The notes: generated by a model not told the origin, from the sequence alone. Shown: positions 21,870 through 30,234, numbered from the stretch's first letter. The stretch is 32,669 bases of DNA from Trueperaceae bacterium (GCA_030147925.1 JASBUK010000108.1:1-32669), one strand, 5' to 3'. Translations and numbers: made by a program.

Positions 21870-22642
21870 AGTTCCCTTTGGGCCACACAGAGTTTTATGC
21901 TCAGCTCGAGCTAACTAATCCCGTTATCCTGCTACACGCCTTTCCACTACACTCGGGCATGTGGTCGGCACAATTGCCGGTAATCCGTAAAGCCGGTTTC
22001 ACCCCCATTGCTATTGACGCCCCTGGTTTTGGCCGCTCCGAATTAAGCGGCCAGGTGAGCGATATGGACTTGCTGGCGGATAACGCCTTTACGCTGTGGC
22101 AAAGGCTCGAGCTGCCCCCGGCTGTGGTAATGGGTCTGTCTATGGGCGGCTATGCCGCGCTACGTTTAAGCGAGCGCCACCCGGAAATGCTGCGTGCCCT
22201 GGTACTGGCCGATACCCGCACCGAAGCAGATACACCCGAAGCACTAAGTAACCGTTATCAAACTGCCAAAAGCGTGCTGACACAGGGCAGTTCACTGCTC
22301 TTAGAGACGCTTGTCCCCAAATTGCTGGCAAACTCCAATGCCGAACTGAAAAAACAAGTTGCCGACATGATTAGTGAGGCTTCGCCCGAGGCGATTGCCG
22401 CTGCCTTACGCGGCATGGCCATACGTCCTGATAGCAGCCGACAGTTGCCCGCCATCAACGTGCCTACTTTGGTTGTGGTGGGCGCAGAAGATCAGCTCAC
22501 CCCGCCCAGTAACGCCAAAGCGCTTGTCCAGGCCATAAAACAGGCCAAACTCGGGCTTATTCCAAATGCTGGCCATCTAAGCAATATGGAAAATCCCCAG
22601 GCCTTTAATAAAGAACTCAGTAATTTTTTAGATTCCTTGTAA
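21866..22642 (+). CDS. Alpha/beta-fold hydrolase
   Basis: Serine hydrolase of 258 residues with a complete catalytic triad. The nucleophile is Ser92 in the elbow GLSMGG (90-95), the acid is Asp209 (GAEDQLTPP) and the base is His237 (NAGHLSN). The oxyanion segment LLHAFPLHSGMW (22-33) is also typical. A helical lid lies between residues about 115 and 190. The family includes esterases, lactonases and MenH-like enzymes; the substrate cannot be read from sequence. It overlaps the upstream small gene by 4 nt and is followed 9 nt later by another small gene, suggesting a three-gene operon. Confidence 0.88.
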   Translation: MKFPLGHTEFYAQLELTNPVILLHAFPLHSGMWSAQLPVIRKAGFTPIAIDAPGFGRSELSGQVSDMDLLADNAFTLWQRLELPPAVVMGLSMGGYAALRLSERHPEMLRALVLADTRTEADTPEALSNRYQTAKSVLTQGSSLLLETLVPKLLANSNAELKKQVADMISEASPEAIAAALRGMAIRPDSSRQLPAINVPTLVVVGAEDQLTPPSNAKALVQAIKQAKLGLIPNAGHLSNMENPQAFNKELSNFLDSL

Positions 22643-22651
22643 GGAGAAATG

Positions 22652-22906
22652 ATGGATAATTCGCGTGACGCCTTTGAGCTCTTGCAACTCTTTCACGGCA
22701 TGCTGGCCAGAGCCACCGAAGGCGTCTGGCATCGTGAGGCCGAGGAAGCAGAGCTTACACTCGAGCAGGCCGGTATCCTTTTAGACGAGCTAAAACCCCA
22801 GGTGGATGACGAGCTATATCAGCGCTTGCTCAATCAGTGGATCAATGCCGCTCAGCTTATTGAACACCGTGAAGATTACGGCCCTGACCAGGAAAGACCC
22901 CGCTAA
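22652..22906 (+). CDS. Uncharacterised helical protein, 84 residues
   Basis: Small acidic helical protein of unknown function (DAFELLQLFHGMLARATEG, then long helices with heptad-like leucines). There is no signal peptide or metal motif. Two ATG codons are adjacent (22649 and 22652). The second is preferred because GGAG (22643-22646) is 5 nt before it and only 2 nt before the first. It directly follows the hydrolase gene and is convergent with the TspO-like gene 7 nt away. Confidence 0.6.
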   Translation: MDNSRDAFELLQLFHGMLARATEGVWHREAEEAELTLEQAGILLDELKPQVDDELYQRLLNQWINAAQLIEHREDYGPDQERPR

Positions 22907-22913
22907 CTACTTT

Positions 22914-23738
22914 TCACTTGCCTGTTGACATACTATTGGGGGCACCTTGAACTAAACGGTTCCGTCTTAACAAACTCGTTAACAACGCCAGCGCCACCAG
23001 CAATACCGCAAAAATAGCACTTAGCGCGACAAGCCGTAGCTGAGCGTTGGCGACATAGATACCAAAAAAGGCCCATATGGCCACAAGCCCAAAAACGGCA
23101 TCGCGGCGGCGCAGGATCATGAGTAGTGTGATTAGAGTCGCGGCGCCAATAGCAATAGCCGTCCACAACGCATCACTAAGCCCCCAACCGCTCCAATTCA
23201 AGTTGTAAAGCGCCGCGCTGGTATTTGCCACCGTCGCTACGGTAATCCAGGCCAGGTAAAGACTAAAGGGTAGTCTGACCAACCAGCTTTCCAGCGGACT
23301 TACAGCTGTGCGCCCCGTACCCAAACGTTCATAAATGACTATCAGGGTGAGCAGAATTCCCAGCATCAGGAAGATAGAGAAGTTGGTAAAGAGGTATTGC
23401 CAGGCAAAAATCCACAGGCTGTTAAAGACACAGTTAAGAATAAAAGGCCCCCGAATTTGCCTAAGCCGCTCATTGTCTTGCTGAGCAGGTAACACCTGGT
23501 AAACGGTAAAAGCAATAAGTCCTAGATAAATCACACTCCAAATGCTGAAGACATAGTTCGCCGGCGTAAAAAGAACCGGATACAGCGCCGAAACCTCCCC
23601 GGTGTCAAGGCCGCCCAAGGGCACAAGTGTAGCCAGGGCATTTATGACCAGCGTGGCCAACAGCGCTACAATCACCAGCCATGACATGCCCTTAATGCGT
23701 GGGCCTGTTTGTGTTTGGGCCAAACCTGTTTGCGACAT
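22914..23738 (-). CDS. TspO/MBR-like membrane protein
   Basis: Polytopic membrane protein of 274 residues with about eight hydrophobic segments. The stretch PANYVFSIWSVIYLGLIAF and the later CVFNSLWIFAWQYLF and LYLAWITVATVANTSA recall the tryptophan-rich sensory protein (TspO) family. Members of that family bind porphyrins and modulate stress responses. The protein is longer than classic five-helix TspO (about 160 residues), with extra C-terminal helices, so it belongs to an extended branch at best. AGGAGGAG immediately upstream gives a strong start. No tetrapyrrole genes are adjacent, although the B12 importer lies 6 kb away. Confidence 0.6.
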   Translation of the reverse strand: MSQTGLAQTQTGPRIKGMSWLVIVALLATLVINALATLVPLGGLDTGEVSALYPVLFTPANYVFSIWSVIYLGLIAFTVYQVLPAQQDNERLRQIRGPFILNCVFNSLWIFAWQYLFTNFSIFLMLGILLTLIVIYERLGTGRTAVSPLESWLVRLPFSLYLAWITVATVANTSAALYNLNWSGWGLSDALWTAIAIGAATLITLLMILRRRDAVFGLVAIWAFFGIYVANAQLRLVALSAIFAVLLVALALLTSLLRRNRLVQGAPNSMSTGK

Positions 23739-23817
23739 AATCTCCTCCTGAGCAAGACAAACTACTCAGTTAAGCTTAGTGCTCGAGCGGGATAAAAAAA
23801 GTAAGGCCAAACGAAAT

Positions 23818-24930
23818 TTAAGTGCTGCTGCCCTCAAGCGGCACGGCCAGGCCCTGGCTTGAGAGCGTGGTAACGTCGCCGACTTGCACCGGACAATTCG
23901 GCCCGGTCTGCACGATAAAACGCTGGCCTAACTGCTCGGGGTCGGTAAGCAGTTGACAGGTATAGGTGAGGTCATGGCCTTTAAATTCACGACTGATTAT
24001 GCTCACCGGCACTCCTTGCGGACCCGCAAACAAGAGTTCTTCAGGACGCAGCGAAAGCAAAACGCTGCCTTCTATCTGCTGCGTCATTGGCAGCCTGCCA
24101 AGCACGGTTTCCGCTACTTCACCCCGGCCAATGCCGCGAATCAAGTTGGTGCTACCCAGAAAATTAGCTACAAACGCCGTCCTTGGACGCAGATAAACCG
24201 CCTCGGGTGGGCCTGTTTGCTCGAGCTTACCGCTGCGCATCACAACCAAACGATCAGCGAAGGTCATGGCCTCCTCCTGATCGTGGGTGACTAAAATCGT
24301 GGTGGTATTGGTGCGCTCTAAAATGCGCCGCACCTCGGCGCGGGTTGCCCCCCGCAAAGCCGCATCCAAATTGCTAAACGGCTCGTCAAGCAAAATCACA
24401 TCCGGCTGGGGCGCCAAAGCCCTGGCTAGTGCTACACGCTGCTGCTGTCCGCCGGAAAGCTGGTGAGGATAGCGACGGCTAAAAATCTTTAAGCCGACTA
24501 AGTCAAGTACCTCTTTAGCACGTTCTAAACGCAGTTTTTTGGGCATATTGGTCAGGCCAAAAGCAACATTTTGCAAGACATTTAAGTGTGGAAACAAGGC
24601 ATAGTCCTGAAAGACAAAGCCTATCTTGCGTTTCTCCGGTTGCCGCCAGGTTTTTGGCCCGGCCACTTCCCGACCGCTAATAACAATCTGCCCCTGATCT
24701 GGCACTTCAAAACCAGCAATCAAGCGCAGCAAGGTGGTTTTGCCGCAACCGCTCGGGCCTAAAAGGGCCAGTATTTCACCACGTTTAACGCTGAGGCTAA
24801 AGTCGTCCACTGCCGGGTGCTTGGGGTCTTGATAGCTTTTGGTAAGAGATTTGAGCGACACTACTGCCTCTGCACTGACAATCATGTCGGAAGCAGCTTG
24901 GCGGTGGGGCTGAGTCAGAGGAGCTTCCAT
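23818..24930 (-). CDS. ABC importer ATPase, FbpC/PotA type
   Basis: ATPase subunit of a ferric iron, spermidine/putrescine or similar importer. The 370 residues have Walker A GPSGCGKTT (58-66), a Q-loop in FVFQDYALFPHLNV, the signature LSGGQQQR and Walker B VILLDEPFSNLD. A C-terminal TOBE-like domain (about 280-370) contains SLRPEELLFAG, as in FbpC and PotA. No permease or binding-protein gene is nearby, so its transporter must be encoded elsewhere. The start is uncertain: TAGACT ends 1 nt before the first ATG, which would place the transcript start inside the frame and favour the second Met at 24885. Confidence 0.85.
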   Translation of the reverse strand: MEAPLTQPHRQAASDMIVSAEAVVSLKSLTKSYQDPKHPAVDDFSLSVKRGEILALLGPSGCGKTTLLRLIAGFEVPDQGQIVISGREVAGPKTWRQPEKRKIGFVFQDYALFPHLNVLQNVAFGLTNMPKKLRLERAKEVLDLVGLKIFSRRYPHQLSGGQQQRVALARALAPQPDVILLDEPFSNLDAALRGATRAEVRRILERTNTTTILVTHDQEEAMTFADRLVVMRSGKLEQTGPPEAVYLRPRTAFVANFLGSTNLIRGIGRGEVAETVLGRLPMTQQIEGSVLLSLRPEELLFAGPQGVPVSIISREFKGHDLTYTCQLLTDPEQLGQRFIVQTGPNCPVQVGDVTTLSSQGLAVPLEGSST

Positions 24931-25020
24931 AAGTCTAAAAACGAGCTACCAAAGAGCCCTGATACCCGTCATCTTAACAGAAATCTTGACTAGCTTAGTA
25001 GGGTATAAGGCAAGCACATA

Positions 25021-26205
25021 TCAAAACACTGAGAGACGCAAGATATCGGCTGCTATAGCGGCTGCTCCGCCACTTGGCCCCATGCGCTCTTTACCAGCTA
25101 AAGCCGCCTCGGCATAGCGCGCCTTGTCCGTCCACAGTTGTCGCAGAGCGGTAGCGATAGCTAAAGGTTCCGCCCTAGCAATCGTGACCGCTTCGGCCAA
25201 GAGCTGTTTTTGATTCTGCAAAAATGCCGTCGTATAAAGAGGTGGTACTGCAAAGGCTACCACCGGCAAGCCGAGCGCCGCCGCCTGCTCGTTGGCAGTT
25301 CCCGCTGTGCCCAGCGCCAAATCGGAGCTGTGCAACACCTCAGCAAAACGTCTTTCAAAAAGATAAACCGTCTGATCTTGCCGTCTAAAAATGGCTTTTA
25401 GTCCCGCTATGGCTGCCTCCGGCGGCTGCTGTTGCCAGCCAGGGAAGTTACTGGTAACCAGTTCACCACCGGCCCAGGCCACCAAGCCCGTGGCTTCGGG
25501 CCAGTGGCTGAGCGCTGCCAGCATTAGAGTAAGCGAGTCCACGGCATACCTACGCGTGCCCGGCAGCAGGGCAATTTTGGGCTGCTTGGGCAATGCTTGG
25601 GCAATATCGCCATCTTTAGCTGTCAGGGCATCTAACATGGGATTACCCAGAGCTTTAGCACCCACAATGCCCAGCTCTTGCAAATAAGCCACCGTAGGAG
25701 CGTCCCGCACGTAAGTCTGCCTGACACTGCGGTTAATAAAACGCCGCTCGAGCCCGCTGAAACGTTCCATAAAATAGCGGTTCCAGGGTCGTTTGTTTAG
25801 CTCCTGCTGGTGATAAACCGAAACCAGCGGCTGCATGTAATAACGCTCTTTGGTGTTTATAAACTGTGACAAAAGCAGCGCGTAAACATCACCAACGACA
25901 AGCAAAATGTCTGTGTCCAGGCGGCGCAAGTCACGTAGTTGTTTTAGGGTCATGGGCAAAAATCCAGCGCGAAGATCACTTAGGAAGTATGGCAGGCTAT
26001 GCAGCAAAAAGCCCCCGCTGGGCATAAGCTGCCTTGGCCCCAAAATAGGAATGTCCAGACGTTCGTAGGCAGTTCCGCGATCAACGGTGGGATAGGCCTG
26101 CATTTGCAAATCCGGGCGTTGTCTTAATAGTTCTTCGGCGATAAGAACCCCAATGGCATCTTCGCCGTGACCGTTGGAAAGCAAGATGATACGGGGTGCC
26201 GACAC
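25021..26205 (-). CDS. LpxB-like conserved protein
   Basis: GT-B fold protein of 394 residues related to lipid-A-disaccharide synthase. It matches the cyanobacteria/Deinococcus-type family (TIGR03492-like) that opens with SNGHGEDAIGVLIAEEL and contains LLVVGDVYALLLSQ, KALGNPMLDAL, ALLPGTRR and a late ALGTAGTANEQAAALGLP donor-site motif. True LpxB needs lipid A precursors, and no lpx genes are seen, so another glycolipid substrate is likely but unknown. The GTG start has TAAACT 6 nt upstream and no ribosome binding site, suggesting a leaderless mRNA. Confidence 0.75.
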   Translation of the reverse strand: MSAPRIILLSNGHGEDAIGVLIAEELLRQRPDLQMQAYPTVDRGTAYERLDIPILGPRQLMPSGGFLLHSLPYFLSDLRAGFLPMTLKQLRDLRRLDTDILLVVGDVYALLLSQFINTKERYYMQPLVSVYHQQELNKRPWNRYFMERFSGLERRFINRSVRQTYVRDAPTVAYLQELGIVGAKALGNPMLDALTAKDGDIAQALPKQPKIALLPGTRRYAVDSLTLMLAALSHWPEATGLVAWAGGELVTSNFPGWQQQPPEAAIAGLKAIFRRQDQTVYLFERRFAEVLHSSDLALGTAGTANEQAAALGLPVVAFAVPPLYTTAFLQNQKQLLAEAVTIARAEPLAIATALRQLWTDKARYAEAALAGKERMGPSGGAAAIAADILRLSVF

Positions 26206-26211
26206 CTGCTC

Positions 26212-26217
26212 AGTTTA
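26212..26217 (-). promoter_or_regulatory. -10 element, leaderless start
   Basis: TAAACT on the minus strand, 6 nt upstream of the GTG at 26205, with no Shine-Dalgarno sequence. Confidence 0.5.
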
Positions 26218-26256
26218 AGCAATTTTCAGGATGGTGTACCACAAATCGTGTAAAGA

Positions 26257-26460
26257 AGTGAGTAGTTTGTGGTGAGTGGTAGGTGGTAGGTAGTTTGTGG
26301 TCGGTAGGAAAAGCATTGCTAAAAAGTCCCTCGCCGAGTTCATTTTGGATGTTTGCGGGCAACTGACAAATTCCAGTTGTCTGATTTTGTCCTTGCCAGA
26401 AAATCCCTGGTTTCTACCTCCTACCTACTACTTTCCACTTACTTTTTACTTTTCACTCTT
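26257..26460. repeat. Dispersed GT/CT-rich inverted repeat, copy B
   Basis: A GT-rich arm (26257-26308, reiterating GTAGTTTGTGG and GGTGGTAGGTAG) faces a CT-rich arm (26411-26460, CTACCTCCTACCTACTACTT and onward). The interior of about 100 nt contains a smaller inverted repeat (CAACTG/CCAGTTG). The left 20 nt match repeat copy A at 18 positions. It fills the gap between nadK and the LpxB-like gene and ends at the nadK stop. A short related stretch (CTTTCCACTTACTCACTACT) occurs near 30526-30545. Confidence 0.55.
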
Positions 26461-27336
26461 TTACGAATCATGCAGCTTGGGTGCTTCGCCCCAGCCCAAC
26501 TTATGGCGCAAGATGTCATAATAGCTGCGCTTACCCGAGGAGACCAGCATAAAATCCGTTGGCGCCGCACAAACCGTAAAACTATCCCCGGCCTGCAAAT
26601 CCAGACGCTCCTGGCCATCGACTACCAGTGCCAGTTCGGCGACCGGGCCGTGCACCTTAAAGCTGACATTAGAAGAGCCCTCAATCACAATGGGGCGGTT
26701 GGTCAGCATGTGCGGCGCAATCGGGGTAATAACAAAATTGCGCAATCCCTGACTGAGAATCGGCCCTCCTAAAGAGAGCGAATAAGCGGTCGAGCCCACC
26801 GGAGTCGAAATGACAAAGCCATCGGCGCGATACTGCGTGGCATGCTGCCCATCTACCGCCATATCGATGCTGATAAGCCGAGTCATCACGCCTTGCGAGA
26901 GCATCACGTCGTTTAGAGCGTAATAAACGCTGCTGCCATCATGGTGCAACCTTAGCTGCAACATCATCTTGGGGCTCAAGCGCCAGTCATTCACGGCTTT
27001 ACCCGCCAGATAATCCCACACGTCTTCCGGGCTGTGTTCGGCCAAAAAGCCCAGTTTGCCCAAATTCACACCAAGTGTTGGAACATGTGTCCCTACCAAC
27101 CGGCGGGCCGTTGCAAGCAACGTGCCGTCACCGCCCACAGAAATTACCAAATCGGCATTTTTAGCCTGCTGGGCCAGCGGTAACTTTCCCGGCAGGTCAA
27201 GAATGACATTGACCCCCAGGTCACCTAGTTTTGTGGCAATGGCTCGAGCCAGTGGGTGTGCCGTGGGCTTGTACTGCGTGCTGGTAACTACCACAGAGCC
27301 TAGCGCCGCCGCTGGTGTCGTAAAGACCTGGTTCAT
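26461..27336 (-). CDS. nadK: NAD kinase
   Basis: Phosphorylates NAD to NADP, the only route to NADP in most bacteria. The 291 residues contain the catalytic GGDGT (68-72, in LVISVGGDGTLLATARR), NLGKLGFLAE (91-100), the NAD-binding PVGSTAYSLSLGGPI region and the conserved ITPIAPHMLTNRPIV strand. It begins 3 nt after the cmk stop, with AAGGT adjoining the start. Translation is therefore probably coupled in the aroA-cmk-nadK run. Confidence 0.95.
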   Translation of the reverse strand: MNQVFTTPAAALGSVVVTSTQYKPTAHPLARAIATKLGDLGVNVILDLPGKLPLAQQAKNADLVISVGGDGTLLATARRLVGTHVPTLGVNLGKLGFLAEHSPEDVWDYLAGKAVNDWRLSPKMMLQLRLHHDGSSVYYALNDVMLSQGVMTRLISIDMAVDGQHATQYRADGFVISTPVGSTAYSLSLGGPILSQGLRNFVITPIAPHMLTNRPIVIEGSSNVSFKVHGPVAELALVVDGQERLDLQAGDSFTVCAAPTDFMLVSSGKRSYYDILRHKLGWGEAPKLHDS

Positions 27337-27339
27337 ACC

Positions 27340-28062
27340 TTAGTTAACAGCCGTGCGAATCTGTTTGAGCACTTTAGCAACGACTTGCTCCGCTGTGAGT
27401 TCAGTGGTGTCAATCTTTAGCGCATCACTAGCTGGAGCAAGCTGTTTGGCGTCGAGCTGGTCACGACGCTTTAGGGCCTCAGTAATTTGCCTAAGACCCG
27501 CCGCCCGCTCACCTACACGCCGCTTAGCCCGCACCTCGGCAGAAGCCGTTAGATAAAACTTGTGCCTTGCCTCCGGGAAAACCACCGTACCCATGTCACG
27601 CCCTTCGATCACAAACGAGCCTTTGATCTCACGTAACCGCTTATAAACCCAGTCGCGGACCGCGTCGTGGCGAGACACCACAGAAACATTGGCGTCGACA
27701 TCATCGGTGTGGAGCTGTGCGGATACATCCTGACCATCAACCAGGATACGGTTGCTGCCTGTGGTTCTGGCGATGAGTTCGACCCGGTGTTTTCCTAGCA
27801 GGGCTAAAACAGCAGCTTCATCTTCCGGCAGCAAGCGGTGTTTAAGCACCAGCAAGGTTGCCGCGCGATAAAGCAAACCGCTTGAGACAAAGGGTAAATT
27901 AAGCGCCTCGGCTACTTGCTGCGCTACACTTGATTTGCCCGAGGCAGCCGGGCCGTCTAAGGTCACGACAAAGCATTTATCGTTATCATTCATAAGCCTA
28001 TCTTCCTCGATAAGCTCACTGGCGGTCTCGCGTTCCATGGCAAAGGTCATGGACATAATCAT
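27340..28062 (-). CDS. cmk: Cytidylate kinase
   Basis: Phosphorylates CMP and dCMP for nucleotide and lipid precursor supply. The P-loop GPAASGKSS is at 37-45 when counted from the first ATG, followed by LPFVSSGLLYRAAT, EGRDMGTVVFPEA and the KRRVGERAAG lid typical of bacterial Cmk. The start is uncertain. The ATG at 28062 overlaps the aroA stop as ATGA and gives 240 residues with an unusual 23-residue N-terminal extension. The ATG at 27993 gives 217 residues, closer to the family length. I list the longer form because similar ATGA overlaps occur repeatedly here. Confidence 0.9.
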   Translation of the reverse strand: MIMSMTFAMERETASELIEEDRLMNDNDKCFVVTLDGPAASGKSSVAQQVAEALNLPFVSSGLLYRAATLLVLKHRLLPEDEAAVLALLGKHRVELIARTTGSNRILVDGQDVSAQLHTDDVDANVSVVSRHDAVRDWVYKRLREIKGSFVIEGRDMGTVVFPEARHKFYLTASAEVRAKRRVGERAAGLRQITEALKRRDQLDAKQLAPASDALKIDTTELTAEQVVAKVLKQIRTAVN

Positions 28063-29345
28063 AACGCGGCCAGACGCTCAAAAAATTCCGGGAAGGTCTT
28101 TGCCACGCAGGCTGGGTCTTTAATAATCACGTTGGGCAGACGCAGGCCCGCCAGTGCGAAGGCCATAGCCATGCGGTGGTCGCCATAGGTATCCACCAGC
28201 ACAGGAGCCGTCGGTGGCTGTTTTAGGGGATGAATAAGTAGATAGTCATGGCCTTCTTCTACTTTAGCACCAAACTTCCGCAGTTCTGTAGCCACTGCCG
28301 TTAGACGGTCAGTTTCTTTAATCCGCATATTCCAGACATTCTCAATGCGTACCGGCGAAGCGGCAAAAAGAGCGACCACCGCCAAGGTCTGAGCCTGATC
28401 AGGCATGTCGTTTAAGTCAAAACTGCCCCCGCGCAGCACAGCATCAGCCGGGGCGGAAAGTTCGCAACTCTTAGCCGTCCAACGCACCGAACAGCCCATT
28501 TGCACTAAAACATCAGCCAGACGCTTATCGCCCTGGAAAGAAGCCGAGCCGACATTCTCAACCAGGATAGTTCCGCCGCTAATAGCCGCCGCCGCCCAGA
28601 AATAGCCCGCCGCCATTGCGTCCCCTTCAATTTGATAATCACGGGCTTGATAACTGGCTGGTTCTACGCTAAAGCTGTGATAGCCATCCCGCTCTACTAA
28701 AACCCCAAAATCCTGCATGAGTGTTAAGGTCATATCGATAAATGGTTTTGATTGCAGTTCGCCTTTAACTGCAATAGTTACCGGTGTCTGGGCATAAGGA
28801 GCCGCTAAGAGCAGCGCCGAGAGATACTGCGAAGAGCGATCTCCGGCAATCTCTGTGCTGCCGCCTTTTATTCCCTGCGCTTCGACTAAAACCGGGGGGC
28901 AGCCTGTTTCTTGCAGCGTGCCGGTCTTAACGCCTAAAGGAGCCAAAGCACTCAGCAAGTCCCGAATGGGCCTTTGGCGCATGCGGGCATTGCCATCTAA
29001 ACGATAGCGACCCTGCCCCAGCGCCACCATGGCCGTCAAAAAGCGAATTGAGGTGCCAGATAGATGCAAATCCAGCGCCGCCTCAGTCACGGGAATGCGT
29101 CCACCTTGACCCAAAACGGTAAACGTCGTGCCTGTGACGCTAACGGGTATACCAAGCCGCTTTAGGGCGCCAACCATCACCTCTGAATCCTCGGCTATCA
29201 AAGCGCCTCTTAGCACAGACTCACCCTTGGCTAAAGCAGCTATTACAAGCGCACGGTTGGTCAGGCTTTTTGAGCCCGGCACCCTGAGTTTGGCAGTAAT
29301 TTTTTGTTTGGGAATTAGCTCGAGCTGTTCAGGATAGTGGCGCAT
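28059..29345 (-). CDS. aroA: EPSP synthase AroA
   Basis: Transfers the enolpyruvyl group to shikimate 3-phosphate, the sixth step of the shikimate pathway. The 428-residue protein has the family motifs in order: VPGSKSLTNRAL (21-32), LSGTSIRFLTA near 94, DGNARMRQRPI near 117, GDRSSQYLSALLLAAP near 168, and late RIKETDRL and YGDHRMAMAFALAG. The length is normal. A TATTTT -10 element lies 8 nt before the ATG. Its 3' end overlaps cmk, so it heads the aroA-cmk-nadK run. Confidence 0.95.
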   Translation of the reverse strand: MRHYPEQLELIPKQKITAKLRVPGSKSLTNRALVIAALAKGESVLRGALIAEDSEVMVGALKRLGIPVSVTGTTFTVLGQGGRIPVTEAALDLHLSGTSIRFLTAMVALGQGRYRLDGNARMRQRPIRDLLSALAPLGVKTGTLQETGCPPVLVEAQGIKGGSTEIAGDRSSQYLSALLLAAPYAQTPVTIAVKGELQSKPFIDMTLTLMQDFGVLVERDGYHSFSVEPASYQARDYQIEGDAMAAGYFWAAAAISGGTILVENVGSASFQGDKRLADVLVQMGCSVRWTAKSCELSAPADAVLRGGSFDLNDMPDQAQTLAVVALFAASPVRIENVWNMRIKETDRLTAVATELRKFGAKVEEGHDYLLIHPLKQPPTAPVLVDTYGDHRMAMAFALAGLRLPNVIIKDPACVAKTFPEFFERLAAL

Positions 29346-29353
29346 ACACAGCT

Positions 29354-29359
29354 AAAATA
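29354..29359 (-). promoter_or_regulatory. -10 element, leaderless start of aroA
   Basis: TATTTT on the minus strand, 8 nt upstream of the aroA ATG, in a short divergent region of 60 nt shared with the gene at 29406. Confidence 0.45.
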
Positions 29360-29376
29360 CCACCAAAGCCTCGTGC

Positions 29377-29382
29377 TATAGT
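29377..29382 (+). promoter_or_regulatory. -10 element of the 29406 gene
   Basis: TATAGT on the plus strand, 23 nt before the ATG. A GAGGTGA ribosome binding site lies between, so this is an ordinary leadered promoter. No strong -35 element was found. Confidence 0.5.
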
Positions 29383-29405
29383 TGGCCTACCAAACGAGGT
29401 GAGCA

Positions 29406-29675
29406 ATGAATTACGAGGCCAGCCTAAGACGTGAGTGCAGTGGTGATGATAGCGCGGCGGTGGCCACTGACTTAACCTTAGAAAGACCGCTAAAATCCAC
29501 AGAGCTAGAGGCCTTGGCCCAAACGATCGGCGCGGAATACCGCATTTTTGGCGTCAAAATCTTTATCCATGGTGACTGCGGGCGTATTGTTGGCGCCGTG
29601 GGAGAAAATACGCTTTCTTGCAACGTCAATGATTTAAACCAGATAACCGACTATCTAAAATCGCTTGAGGTTTAA
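29406..29675 (+). CDS. Uncharacterised 89-residue protein
   Basis: No family recognised. The product looks like one small alpha/beta domain (ELEALAQTIGAEYRIFGVKI, then GDCGRIVGAVGENTLSCNV and a C-terminal helix), possibly a ligand-binding or regulatory module. Two cysteines (in DCG and SCN) are spaced about 15 residues apart. GAGGTGA supports the start. The SufE-like gene starts at the very next base after its stop, so the two are co-transcribed and probably co-translated. Confidence 0.65.
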   Translation: MNYEASLRRECSGDDSAAVATDLTLERPLKSTELEALAQTIGAEYRIFGVKIFIHGDCGRIVGAVGENTLSCNVNDLNQITDYLKSLEV

Positions 29676-30110
29676 GTGGCTCTACCAGAAAAACTACAGG
29701 CCATTGTCGATTCCTTTAAGCTGGCGCCCAAATCACTTCGTTTACAACTGCTGCTGGAATACGCCAATAAATTGCCGCCTCTACCCGCAGAACTGCAAGG
29801 GCAACTAGAGAAAATGGAGCGCGTCCCTGAATGCCAGACACCCTTTTTTCTGGCTAGCGAGTACTTGGATGACGAGCATGTCATATTTCACTTTGAAGCG
29901 CCCCCAGAGGCTCCCACCACCCGTGGTTTTGCCGGCATTCTCGCCGCCGGACTAAGCGGGCTTAGCAGCACGGAAATCTTTGATGTCCCTGATGATTTTT
30001 ATACCGACATGGGTTTAAGCGAATTAATCTCGCCGCTCAGGCTCCGGGGCATGTCGGCCATCATGCACCGTTTAAAGCGTCAAGTGCTCGAGCACAAAGG
30101 GTCTGTTTGA
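29676..30110 (+). CDS. sufE: SufE-like cysteine desulfuration protein
   Basis: SufE accepts persulfide sulfur from the desulfurase SufS for iron-sulfur cluster assembly. The 144-residue protein has the family layout: an N-terminal SFKLAPKSLRLQLLLEYANK, the active-site loop with Cys53 (RVPECQTP, equivalent to the GCQS loop), and a late C-terminal region GLSELISPLRLRGMSAI. It starts with GTG directly after the preceding stop. No other suf gene is present, so it functions with partners encoded elsewhere. Iron-sulfur proteins in the window, such as the 2476-3465 product, would depend on such a system. Confidence 0.85.
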   Translation: MALPEKLQAIVDSFKLAPKSLRLQLLLEYANKLPPLPAELQGQLEKMERVPECQTPFFLASEYLDDEHVIFHFEAPPEAPTTRGFAGILAAGLSGLSSTEIFDVPDDFYTDMGLSELISPLRLRGMSAIMHRLKRQVLEHKGSV

Positions 30111-30180
30111 GAACAGGTAAAAAGGGCTACACAAACTCCCCTTGTTTTTGCTAAACTAGCCTTTGCTGTTTCGCTGCGCA

Positions 30181-30186
30181 TATAGT
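30181..30186 (+). promoter_or_regulatory. -10 element of rpmE
   Basis: TATAGT lies 48 nt before the rpmE ATG. A start about 7 nt downstream would place the leader hairpin at the very 5' end of the mRNA. No good -35 element is seen at 17 nt. Confidence 0.45.
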
Positions 30187-30191
30187 ACATA

Positions 30192-30226
30192 GCGCACGAC
30201 CAAGCCCGTGCGCAATTTTTAAGGAG
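30192..30226 (+). promoter_or_regulatory. rpmE leader hairpin
   Basis: GCGCACG (30192-30198) and CGTGCGC (30207-30213) form a 7-bp stem with an 8-nt loop. AATTTTT follows, and then the AAGGAG ribosome binding site (30221-30226), 8 nt before the ATG. It looks like a small terminator or a 5'-end structure. L31 genes of several phyla have leader RNAs for autoregulation; whether this one is related is unknown. Confidence 0.5.
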
Positions 30227-30234
30227 AAAAAACC

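Noticed and set aside
23818-24930. Iron importer operon
   Set aside because: Only the ATPase is present; neighbouring genes encode no permease or binding protein of that family.
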